From CAZCJU01 sp964498965 (GTDB taxonomy: Bacteria > Bacillota > Clostridia > Oscillospirales > CAG-272): a stretch of 32,051 nt of DNA. Positions 1 to 6,690 of this stretch are shown here, piece by piece. The notes beneath the pieces were generated by a model, which was given only the letters and a program-made list of their open reading frames with translations, did not search any database and was not told the origin of the DNA. The position numbers and the translations under genes are program-made. The number at the start of each line of letters is the position of its first letter. The stretch's first letter is position 1. The stretch spans positions 1 to 32,051 of the forward strand of contig CAZCJU010000014.1 in the NCBI GenBank assembly GCA_964498965.1, in the 5' to 3' direction.

Positions 1-48
1 GGGAGCCTTTTTAGCACCGATTCTCTTAAGTCTGATTTTTACTGCCAT
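1..48 (-). CDS. rpsP: 30S ribosomal protein S16, N-terminal fragment (runs off the window)
   Basis: Only the first 16 codons are present, reading MAVKIRLKRIGAKKAP on the minus strand, which is the highly conserved start of ribosomal protein S16 of the small subunit. A strong ribosome-binding site (CGGAGG) lies about 10 bases before the ATG at 48. The gene follows ffh with a 77-base gap. The order ylxM-ffh-rpsP is common in Bacillota, which supports the call. The rest of the gene lies beyond base 1, so nothing can be said about its integrity. Confidence 0.93.
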   Translation of the reverse strand, partial: MAVKIRLKRIGAKKAP

Positions 49-125
49 TTTGAATTTCCTCCGAAATTATATAATTATTTTTTATTAAAATCCCCGTTAC
101 GGGTAAATTTTACGTATTAAACTAT

Positions 126-1454
126 TTAGAAGAACCTGCTACGTTTGCCGAATCGCTTGCTCGATTTCGTAAATTGTTTCATCATTTTCTGCGTTTGCTC
201 GAATTGCTTCAAAAACCTGTTTACGTCTTCGACTTTCATGCCGCAGCCGGCGGCAATACGCTTCTTTCTCGAATTGTTTATTATTTGAGGCTTAATCCTT
301 TCTTCTACCGTCATCGACAAAATTATCGCTTTAACACGGTCGATCTGCTTTTCGTCTATTTGAACATCTTTCAAAGCGGCACGGTTGACTCCGGGCATCA
401 TGCCCAAAAGATCCTGTATCGAACCCATGTTTTTGATCTGTTCCATTTGGTCGAGATAATCTACAAGGGTAAAGTTCGATTGACGCATTTTCTTTTCAAG
501 CTCGGCGGCTTTCTTTTCGTCAAAATTCTGCTGTGCTTTTTCGATAAGCGTCAAAACATCGCCCATGCCGAGTATTCTCGATGCCATTCGATCCGGGTGA
601 AATGTTTCTATTTGGTCGAGCTTTTCACCGGTTCCGATAAATTTAATGGGCTTTCCCGTCACATATTTGACCGAAAGTGCGGCTCCGCCTCTGGTGTCGC
701 CGTCAAGCTTCGTCAAAATAACTCCCGTAATGTCAAGCTTGTCGTTGAATGTTTTCGATACGTTTACCGCTTCCTGTCCGAGCATAGCGTCTATCGTGAG
801 CAGTATTTCGTCGGGTTCGACCGACGATTTTATATCGACAAGCTCCTGCATGAGCTGTTCGTCTATCTGAAGCCTGCCGGCGGTATCGATAAATACCATA
901 TCGTTTCCGTACTTAACGGCGTGCCGTATGCCTTCTTCGGCAATTTTGACAGGTGATACATCGTCGCCCATGGAAAAAACGGGTACGCCTACTTGCTCGC
1001 CTACGACCTGCAATTGTTTGATCGCCGCAGGACGATATACGTCGCAGGCAACAAGCAACGGACGCTTGCTGTACTTTGCCTTGAACAGCGACGCAAGCTT
1101 CGCACAATGCGTCGTTTTTCCAGCACCCTGCAAGCCGACCATCATTATGACTGTCGGAGGCTTAGACGAAAATCTGATACGTTCTTCCTTGTCGCCCATC
1201 AGCTTGACAAGCTCTTCGTTTACTATCTTGACTATTTGCTGTGCGGGAACAAGACTTTCGAGAATCTGTTCGCCCAACGCACGTTCGCTTACCGTTTTCG
1301 TAAATTCCTTTACGACCTTAAAGTTTACATCAGCTTCCAGAAGTGCAAGCTTGATCTCTCTCATGCCTTCCTTGATATCGGCCTCGGTAAGCTTGCCCTT
1401 GTTTTTGAAAACGGAAAAGGCTTTATTCAGTTTTTCCTGAAGTCCGTCGAACAT
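126..1454 (-). CDS. ffh: Signal recognition particle protein Ffh (SRP54 GTPase)
   Basis: Ffh binds the SRP RNA and signal sequences of nascent membrane and secreted proteins and delivers ribosomes to the receptor FtsY. The 442-residue length is normal. An N-terminal helical bundle (about 1-85) precedes the G domain, with P-loop GLQGAGKT at 107-114, then DVYRPAA, DTAGR and TKLDG motifs. The methionine-rich M domain follows, including the MGSIQDLLGMMPG segment and a basic C-terminal tail rich in K and R. The ATG at 1454 is preceded by a GGGG-type ribosome-binding site. It starts 11 bases after the ylxM stop, so the two genes are probably cotranscribed from the ylxM promoter. Nothing is unusual about the protein. 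Confidence 0.97.
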   Translation of the reverse strand: MFDGLQEKLNKAFSVFKNKGKLTEADIKEGMREIKLALLEADVNFKVVKEFTKTVSERALGEQILESLVPAQQIVKIVNEELVKLMGDKEERIRFSSKPPTVIMMVGLQGAGKTTHCAKLASLFKAKYSKRPLLVACDVYRPAAIKQLQVVGEQVGVPVFSMGDDVSPVKIAEEGIRHAVKYGNDMVFIDTAGRLQIDEQLMQELVDIKSSVEPDEILLTIDAMLGQEAVNVSKTFNDKLDITGVILTKLDGDTRGGAALSVKYVTGKPIKFIGTGEKLDQIETFHPDRMASRILGMGDVLTLIEKAQQNFDEKKAAELEKKMRQSNFTLVDYLDQMEQIKNMGSIQDLLGMMPGVNRAALKDVQIDEKQIDRVKAIILSMTVEERIKPQIINNSRKKRIAAGCGMKVEDVNRFLKQFEQTQKMMKQFTKSSKRFGKRSRFF

Positions 1455-1465
1455 ATTTTACCCCG

Positions 1466-1813
1466 TTAAGAAAACAAATTAACAATTTTCGATTTGATCA
1501 AATTAAGCTGTACACCGCATTGCGGAAAGTCGGTACAAAGCCCGTCGAGCATTTCCGTAAGCTCCTTTAATGCAGCTCGGCTTTCGGTAAACCGCTTCGC
1601 AAGACACAACTTATCCTCAAGGTTACGAAGAGTGCTTTCGCCTTTTTTTATGTTATTTAATGCACCCTGCCGGCTCATGCCGAGATTTTCGGATATTTCG
1701 GAAAGGGACAGATCCTCGTTGTAATAAAGATCAATACATTCACGTTGCGAATCGGTAAGAAGCTCCGCATAAAAATCAAGTAAAAGACTTATACCGTAAT
1801 CTTTACTTGCCAT
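1466..1813 (-). CDS. ylxM: YlxM-like DNA-binding protein (UPF0122), SRP-associated
   Basis: A 115-residue protein with a helix-turn-helix of the sigma-70 region 4 type (LSLSEISENLGMSRQGALNNIKK is the core, split here between about residues 38 and 60). This family is almost always encoded beside ffh. In streptococci it has been reported to modulate SRP GTPase activity; its role elsewhere is unclear. I chose the ATG at 1813 rather than an upstream in-frame start because GGAGG sits about 7 bases before it. The longer reading would run into the hairpin at the transcription start. It is the first gene of the ylxM-ffh-rpsP unit. Confidence 0.9.
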   Translation of the reverse strand: MASKDYGISLLLDFYAELLTDSQRECIDLYYNEDLSLSEISENLGMSRQGALNNIKKGESTLRNLEDKLCLAKRFTESRAALKELTEMLDGLCTDFPQCGVQLNLIKSKIVNLFS

Positions 1814-1835
1814 ACCGCACCTCCGTTGACATAGC

Positions 1836-1858
1836 CTGTAAAGCAAAACGCTTTACAG
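1836..1858. repeat. Perfect inverted repeat at the ylxM transcription start
   Basis: Arms CTGTAAAGC (1836-1844) and GCTTTACAG (1850-1858) are separated by 5 bases. The repeat begins directly downstream of the minus-strand -10 box (1859-1864), so it covers the expected transcription start. It could be an operator or form a hairpin at the very 5' end of the mRNA. No regulator can be assigned. Confidence 0.8.
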
Positions 1859-1887
1859 ATAATAGCATAAAAAAAGGGTTTTGTCAA
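1859..1887 (-). promoter_or_regulatory. Sigma-A promoter of ylxM-ffh-rpsP
   Basis: On the minus strand, TTGACA (1887-1882) and TATTAT (1864-1859) are separated by exactly 17 bases. Transcription should start near 1852, about 40 bases before the ylxM ATG. The -35 box lies inside the 3' arm of the upstream terminator, and the spacer includes its T-tract. Confidence 0.88.
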
Positions 1888-1917
1888 TAGGCAAAACAAA
1901 TTTTTTTGACAAAACCC
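1869..1917 (-). terminator. Intrinsic terminator of the rimO-pgsA unit
   Basis: On the minus strand a perfect 12-bp stem (GGGTTTTGTCAA / TTGACAAAACCC; arms 1917-1906 and 1887-1876, 18-base loop) is followed at once by seven T residues. It starts 9 bases after the pgsA stop codon. Its 3' arm contains the -35 box of the next promoter. Confidence 0.88.
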
Positions 1918-1925
1918 GAAATATT

Positions 1926-2525
1926 TTATTTTGTGGGGTCGATATATGAAAAATATGTTTTAATATAGTTGAAGCCGGACCAAACCGTAAAGAACAAAAC
2001 TATCGTTAAGAGGAAATAGTTGAGTGCGGCGAATACTCTGTAGTCGTTGAGAGCTATATTTCCGAATATGTACGGATCGATCAGTATGGCGATTATACAA
2101 ACCGATTGACTGAAAGTCTTGATTTTACCGAGCATATTTGCGGCAATTACGGTACCGTCCGATTTTGAAGCAATAAGGCGTATAGATGTCACCGCAAGCT
2201 CTCGAAACAGAATTATCGCAACCGACAGAACGAGGTATGTACGCATATAATCGTATTGCGGATTCGAAAGCATGGCAAGCAAAGTGCCGAAAACGAGAAA
2301 TTTATCCGCCAACGGATCTAAAAACTTTCCGAAATTCGTCACCATGTTCCATTTTCTTGCAAGCATACCGTCAAGCATATCCGTAAGAGTTGCGGCGAGA
2401 AACAGAACGGCGGCGGCAATATCAAGCCACATACTGTCGTTTTCGAGCATGACCAAAAGCATTACGAACGGTATCGCACAAATACGAAGTATCGTAAGAA
2501 CATTCGGTAAATTCATTTTTTTCAT
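1926..2525 (-). CDS. pgsA: CDP-diacylglycerol-glycerol-3-phosphate 3-phosphatidyltransferase
   Basis: This integral membrane enzyme makes phosphatidylglycerol phosphate from CDP-diacylglycerol and glycerol 3-phosphate, the committed step to phosphatidylglycerol and cardiolipin. The full CDP-alcohol phosphotransferase signature is visible: DMLDGMLAR, then G, D and D in GKFLDPLADK at the expected spacings. Several hydrophobic segments span the 199 residues. I place the start at the ATG at 2525 because GAGG lies 8-9 bases upstream. A GTG 15 bases earlier overlaps that ribosome-binding site. It follows rimO by 11 bases and is the last gene before the terminator at 1869-1917. Confidence 0.93.
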   Translation of the reverse strand: MKKMNLPNVLTILRICAIPFVMLLVMLENDSMWLDIAAAVLFLAATLTDMLDGMLARKWNMVTNFGKFLDPLADKFLVFGTLLAMLSNPQYDYMRTYLVLSVAIILFRELAVTSIRLIASKSDGTVIAANMLGKIKTFSQSVCIIAILIDPYIFGNIALNDYRVFAALNYFLLTIVLFFTVWSGFNYIKTYFSYIDPTK

Positions 2526-2536
2526 TTTGCTGTACC

Positions 2537-3877
2537 TCACTTTGTACTTTGACCGATCAGATCGTAGTCCTCGAAATCGGTAATTTTGACCTTGACTGTA
2601 TCACCCTCGGAGTGCAAATCCTTTCTCATACCTATGTCGAAAAATACCTTACAGTCGATGTCGGGTGCGTCGGTATATGTCCTGCCGACATAACAGCCCG
2701 CAGGTGCATCATAGCCTTCACACAGAACATCGTATACTTTTCCGACACGGCTTTCGTTGTAGGAGCGGCTTATGTGATTTGCGAGCGACATGATCCTGTC
2801 GTATCTGTCCTGCTTTGTCTGCTCGTCAATCTGCATCGGCATATCGTATGCCTCGGTATCTTCCTCACGACTGTATGTGAATGCTCCGAAACGCTCGAAT
2901 CCGACTTCTTTTACAAAATCGCACAGTTGCTCGAAGTCTTCCTCGCTTTCACCGGGAAAGCCTACTATGACCGTTGTTCTGATCGCTATCCCGGGTATGC
3001 TCTTGCGTAGCCTGTCGACAGTGGATTTTATCAGAGCGGAATCGCCGTGGCGATTCATCGCACTTAAGATCTTGTCGCTGATGTGTTGAATAGGCAGATC
3101 GATGTATTTCAGCACCCTGTCATTCGTTTTGATAACTTCGATAAGCTCGTCCGTGATCTTGTCCGGATAGCAGTAAAGAAGCCTGAGCTTAACGTTTTTT
3201 GTTGCCACCGTTATTTTTTGTATAAGCTCGGCAAGTGCGTAATGACCGTACAGATCGATACCGTATCTGCTCGTGTCTTGTGCGATAAGAGAAATTTCCT
3301 TTGCACCGTCTTTTTCGAGGCATATCGCCTCGTCGACGATATCCTGCATTTTTCTTGAACGAAACGGTCCTCTTATCATCGGTATCGCACAGTACGTGCA
3401 TCTGTTATCACAGCCCTCGCCGATCTTTATGTAAGCCGAGTACGATGGGGTCGTAAGCACACGACCGCCTCCGAGAGTGAGCTTTTTTTTGCTGTCATAT
3501 ACCGAAAAACGTTTTCCGTCGAGGACCTCGGAAAGAATTTGACATATATTCTCGTTGCAACCGATTCCGACTACACAATCGACCTCCGGCATTTGCTCGA
3601 GTATTTCATCACGGTAACGCTCCGCCAAACAGCCGGTCACGATGATTTTTTCGCAATGTGCGTTTTCCTTGAGCCAGCCTATGTCGATAATGTTGTCGAT
3701 AGATTCCTTTTTTGCACTTTCGATAAACGCACACGTGTTTATGATCACAACGTCCGCTTCGCTCTCCTCGGCAACGATCTCGTACCCGTCGTTGTCGAGT
3801 AAATAAAGCATATGTTCGGCATCTACCTGGTTTTTCGTACAACCGAGAGAAACAAATCCGATTTTGGTTTTCTTCAT
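2537..3877 (-). CDS. rimO: Ribosomal protein S12 methylthiotransferase RimO
   Basis: A radical-SAM enzyme that adds a methylthio group to the conserved aspartate of ribosomal protein S12. The 446-residue protein has the three-part architecture of the family. The N-terminal MTTase domain carries cluster cysteines at about C13 (SLGCTKNQ), C49 and C83. The radical SAM core has a CxxxCxxC motif at C156/C160/C163 followed by AIPMIRGPFRSR, and a TRAM domain lies at the C-terminus. The GCTKNQVDAE start and the GPFRSR segment fit RimO better than MiaB. I use the ATG at 3877, where the family usually starts, over an in-frame GTG 9 bases earlier. The ribosome-binding site is weak. It is cotranscribed with pgsA. 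Confidence 0.94.
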   Translation of the reverse strand: MKKTKIGFVSLGCTKNQVDAEHMLYLLDNDGYEIVAEESEADVVIINTCAFIESAKKESIDNIIDIGWLKENAHCEKIIVTGCLAERYRDEILEQMPEVDCVVGIGCNENICQILSEVLDGKRFSVYDSKKKLTLGGGRVLTTPSYSAYIKIGEGCDNRCTYCAIPMIRGPFRSRKMQDIVDEAICLEKDGAKEISLIAQDTSRYGIDLYGHYALAELIQKITVATKNVKLRLLYCYPDKITDELIEVIKTNDRVLKYIDLPIQHISDKILSAMNRHGDSALIKSTVDRLRKSIPGIAIRTTVIVGFPGESEEDFEQLCDFVKEVGFERFGAFTYSREEDTEAYDMPMQIDEQTKQDRYDRIMSLANHISRSYNESRVGKVYDVLCEGYDAPAGCYVGRTYTDAPDIDCKVFFDIGMRKDLHSEGDTVKVKITDFEDYDLIGQSTK

Positions 3878-3909
3878 TTTATTCACACCGATACTTTCAT
3901 TATGGATTT

Positions 3910-3938
3910 ATTATACAAAATGCGAAATCGAATTTCAA
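3910..3938 (-). promoter_or_regulatory. Sigma-A promoter of rimO-pgsA
   Basis: On the minus strand, TTGAAA (3938-3933) and a perfect TATAAT (3915-3910) are separated by 17 bases. The predicted start near 3903 leaves a leader of about 26 bases before the rimO ATG. It faces away from the plus-strand promoter at 3989-4017. Confidence 0.87.
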
Positions 3939-3988
3939 CTGTATTTTTTGAACATTTTTCACAAATCACCGTATTTACAAAATTTCTC

Positions 3989-4017
3989 TTGAATTTTACG
4001 AATACATGGTGTATAAT
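3989..4017 (+). promoter_or_regulatory. Sigma-A promoter of the phosphopantetheinyl transferase-topoisomerase operon
   Basis: TTGAAT (3989-3994) and TATAAT (4012-4017) are separated by 17 bases. The predicted start near 4024 gives a leader of about 32 bases. It is the only clear promoter before the gene string that ends at 13892, so it may drive the whole operon. Confidence 0.86.
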
Positions 4018-4055
4018 AAAAATGATGAAATTAATGGGTTCGGTTGTGATCGTTT

Positions 4056-4679
4056 ATGTTTGTTGTATATTCGTTTTCAAGTGAATTTGACATTTCGGCT
4101 CTTCTTTCCGCTTCCGATGAAAAAAGACGTAACAGATATCTCGATTCCGCAAGGCACACCGACGGCGAGCTTCTTGCGTATGCGTTGATCAAAAAAGCTC
4201 TCTCCTGTTACGGAAAGGTTTACGATTGCGAGAGAAAATGTAAAAACGAGTACGGCAGAGAGTTTTTGGAAAGCAATGATGTTTTTTATAATATTGCTCA
4301 TTCGGGAGAACTGTGTGTATGTGTGGCAGACAAAAAAAATTGCGGGATCGATTGCGAAAAAATGACGGATAAGAGTCGCAATAACTTTATCGACGGCTGT
4401 TTTACCGAAAACGAAAAAGAATATATCGAAAGCAGCTCGGATAAAAAATATGCGTTTTACGAAATATGGACACGCAAGGAAAGCTATCTGAAGATGACGG
4501 GAACTGGACTCGGCGGCGGAATACGCAAAACGGACACGACCGAGATGGATATACTGAACAAAACATATAATTTCGTTCTCGACGATTATGCGGTCTGTTG
4601 CTGCGGTGACGTTTGTGCGGAAAAACCGCCTACACTCATCAAGCTGAAAAATAACGAGCTTTTATGCGAGGATAAATAA
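4056..4679 (+). CDS. 4'-phosphopantetheinyl transferase (Sfp type)
   Basis: It moves the phosphopantetheine arm of CoA onto a serine of acyl or peptidyl carrier proteins. The 207-residue length and the motifs fit the Sfp/AcpT superfamily: NIAHSG (79-84), GIDCE with Mg-binding D99 and E101, and WTRKES with E142 followed by LKMTGTGL. I see no carrier-protein synthase cluster in the window, so the substrate is unknown and may simply be the fatty-acid ACP. The ribosome-binding site before the ATG is poor. The stop overlaps the next start (TAATG), implying translational coupling to the topoisomerase gene. CoaE, which makes the CoA it uses, is encoded further down the same operon. Confidence 0.88.
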   Translation: MFVVYSFSSEFDISALLSASDEKRRNRYLDSARHTDGELLAYALIKKALSCYGKVYDCERKCKNEYGREFLESNDVFYNIAHSGELCVCVADKKNCGIDCEKMTDKSRNNFIDGCFTENEKEYIESSSDKKYAFYEIWTRKESYLKMTGTGLGGGIRKTDTTEMDILNKTYNFVLDDYAVCCCGDVCAEKPPTLIKLKNNELLCEDK

Positions 4680-6673
4680 TGGCTAAAGGAAAAAATGTAT
4701 CTAAAGCACAGGACATAAAACTGTTGAAGGGTGCGGACAGAGTGAGATTGCGTCCCGCCGTAATATTCGGCTCGGACGGATTGGGCGGCTGTGAGCATTC
4801 CGTTTTCGAAATAATATCAAACTCCGTAGACGAAGCCCGAGAGGGCTTCGGCAACGTAATAAACGTTACTGTCTTTGCCGATCATTCGATTGAAGTCGAG
4901 GATTTCGGCAGAGGCGTTCCCATGGGCTATAACGAAAAAGAAGGCAGATATAATTGGGATCTGATATTCTGCGAGATATATGCGGGTGGTAAGTACGATA
5001 ACAATTCAGATGACGGAGCATATGAATTTGCACTCGGTCTTAACGGTCTCGGTGCGTGTGCGACGCAGTATACCAGCGAATACATGAACGTCGCTTCGTA
5101 TTCGGACGGAAAGGTAAGCTCGATGAGCTTTGCAAAGGGAAATCCCGCTTCCGAGCTTAGCGTAAGAGATATTGTAAAAAAGGAAAAAAGGAACGGAACC
5201 GTTATACGTTGGAAGCCCGACCTCGACGTTTTTACGGATATAAACATACCTTTTGAGTACTACGACGATATGCTGAAAAAGCAAGCCATAGTTAATGCCG
5301 GTTTGAAATTCGTTTTGAAATGGCAAAAGGAAAACGGCGAATACGATGTGACCGAATATATATACGAAAACGGAATCGCCGAATATGTGGCGAATATGGC
5401 ATCGGGTACGGAAATGTTTCCTACTGTTTCGTGGCACGGCGAGGGCGTGGGTCGCGACAGAGAGGATAAGCCGGATTATAAGCTTAAATTCGATATTGCG
5501 TTTGCTTTCTCGAATACCGTAAATGTTATCGAGTATTTTCATAATTCGAGCTTTTTGGAGCATGGCGGCTCACCCGAAAAAGCGGTGAAAAACGGATTCG
5601 TTTACGCTATCGACAAGTATTTGAAAACAGAGGGAAAATATAACAAAAACGAATCGAAGATAACGTTTGCGGATATAGAAGACTCGCTCATTATAGTCAC
5701 AAACAGCTTTTCCACTCAAACCTCGTATGAAAATCAGACGAAAAAAGCCATTACCAACGCTTTTATCGCCGATTATATGACAAGCTTTATCAAAAACAAT
5801 CTCGAAATATATTTTGCGGAGAACAAAACCGATGCACAGGCAATTGCAACGCAGGTGCTTGTCAACAAACGAAGTCGGGAAAGTGCGGAAAGCACACGGT
5901 TGAACCTGAAGAAAAAATTGCAGACATCGACGGATGTAACGAATAAAATAGAAAAATTCGTCGATTGTCGAATCAAGGATTCTTCAATACGCGAATTGTA
6001 TATCGTCGAGGGAGATTCGGCACTCACATCGTGTAAATTTGCGAGAAAAGCCGAATTCCAGGCATTGATACCGGTAAGAGGAAAAACACTTAACTGCTTA
6101 AAATGTTCATACGACAGAATATTCGAAAGTCAGATCATTATTGATTTGCTTAAGGTCATGGGGTGCGGTGTCGAGATCAAATCAAAGCACAAAAGCGATA
6201 AAGGTGCGGAATTCGATATCAATAATCTGAAATTTTCAAAAATCATAATATGTACCGATGCGGACGAGGACGGATTTCAGATAAGAACTCTGATTTTGAC
6301 TATATTTTACAGATTATTGCCGTCACTTATTAAGGCGGGAAGGGTATATATAGTCGAATCTCCTTTGTATCAGATAACGACGAAAGACGGAGAATTTTTC
6401 GCATACGACGAAAAGGATAAGGCTGAAATATTGAAAAAACTCGGCGATATGAAATGTACTATCCAACGTTCAAAGGGTCTCGGCGAAAACTCGGCACAGA
6501 TGATGGAATATACGACAATGTCACCCAAAACACGCAGACTTATACGTGTGAGCGAGGCGGATGCGGCAAAAACCGCGGAAATATTCGATACCTTGCTCGG
6601 AGATAATTTGGAAGCACGTAAGGAATTTATCACAAAATACGGTGCGATGTACATTAAAGATGCCGATATATGA
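4679..6673 (+). CDS. parE: Type II topoisomerase subunit B, divergent ParE/GyrB family
   Basis: ATPase subunit of a type IIA DNA topoisomerase. The 664-residue protein has a GHKL ATPase domain (EIISNSVDEA with E44/N48/D51, EDFGRGVP near 74-81, GLNGLGACATQ near 120-130), a transducer domain, and a TOPRIM domain with EGDSA at 444-448 and DADED at 527-531. It ends with a QRSKGLGE loop. Length fits ParE or short Gram-positive GyrB. Several normally fixed stretches differ: DGFQIRT replaces the usual DGAHIRT, and GLGENS replaces GLGEMN. This indicates a divergent branch rather than the main gyrase. It overlaps the upstream gene by one base and is followed 17 bases later by its partner subunit. ParE against GyrB is not certain. 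Confidence 0.85.
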   Translation: MAKGKNVSKAQDIKLLKGADRVRLRPAVIFGSDGLGGCEHSVFEIISNSVDEAREGFGNVINVTVFADHSIEVEDFGRGVPMGYNEKEGRYNWDLIFCEIYAGGKYDNNSDDGAYEFALGLNGLGACATQYTSEYMNVASYSDGKVSSMSFAKGNPASELSVRDIVKKEKRNGTVIRWKPDLDVFTDINIPFEYYDDMLKKQAIVNAGLKFVLKWQKENGEYDVTEYIYENGIAEYVANMASGTEMFPTVSWHGEGVGRDREDKPDYKLKFDIAFAFSNTVNVIEYFHNSSFLEHGGSPEKAVKNGFVYAIDKYLKTEGKYNKNESKITFADIEDSLIIVTNSFSTQTSYENQTKKAITNAFIADYMTSFIKNNLEIYFAENKTDAQAIATQVLVNKRSRESAESTRLNLKKKLQTSTDVTNKIEKFVDCRIKDSSIRELYIVEGDSALTSCKFARKAEFQALIPVRGKTLNCLKCSYDRIFESQIIIDLLKVMGCGVEIKSKHKSDKGAEFDINNLKFSKIIICTDADEDGFQIRTLILTIFYRLLPSLIKAGRVYIVESPLYQITTKDGEFFAYDEKDKAEILKKLGDMKCTIQRSKGLGENSAQMMEYTTMSPKTRRLIRVSEADAAKTAEIFDTLLGDNLEARKEFITKYGAMYIKDADI

Positions 6674-6690
6674 GGGAGAAGTGACGAAAA

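Noticed and set aside
928..1440. Plus-strand frames opposite ffh
   Set aside because: ffh is unmistakable on the other strand; these have no ribosome-binding site or motifs.
4006..4188. 60-codon frame at the start of the phosphopantetheinyl transferase gene
   Set aside because: It starts in the promoter's -10 region, before the likely transcription start, and overlaps the real gene in another frame.
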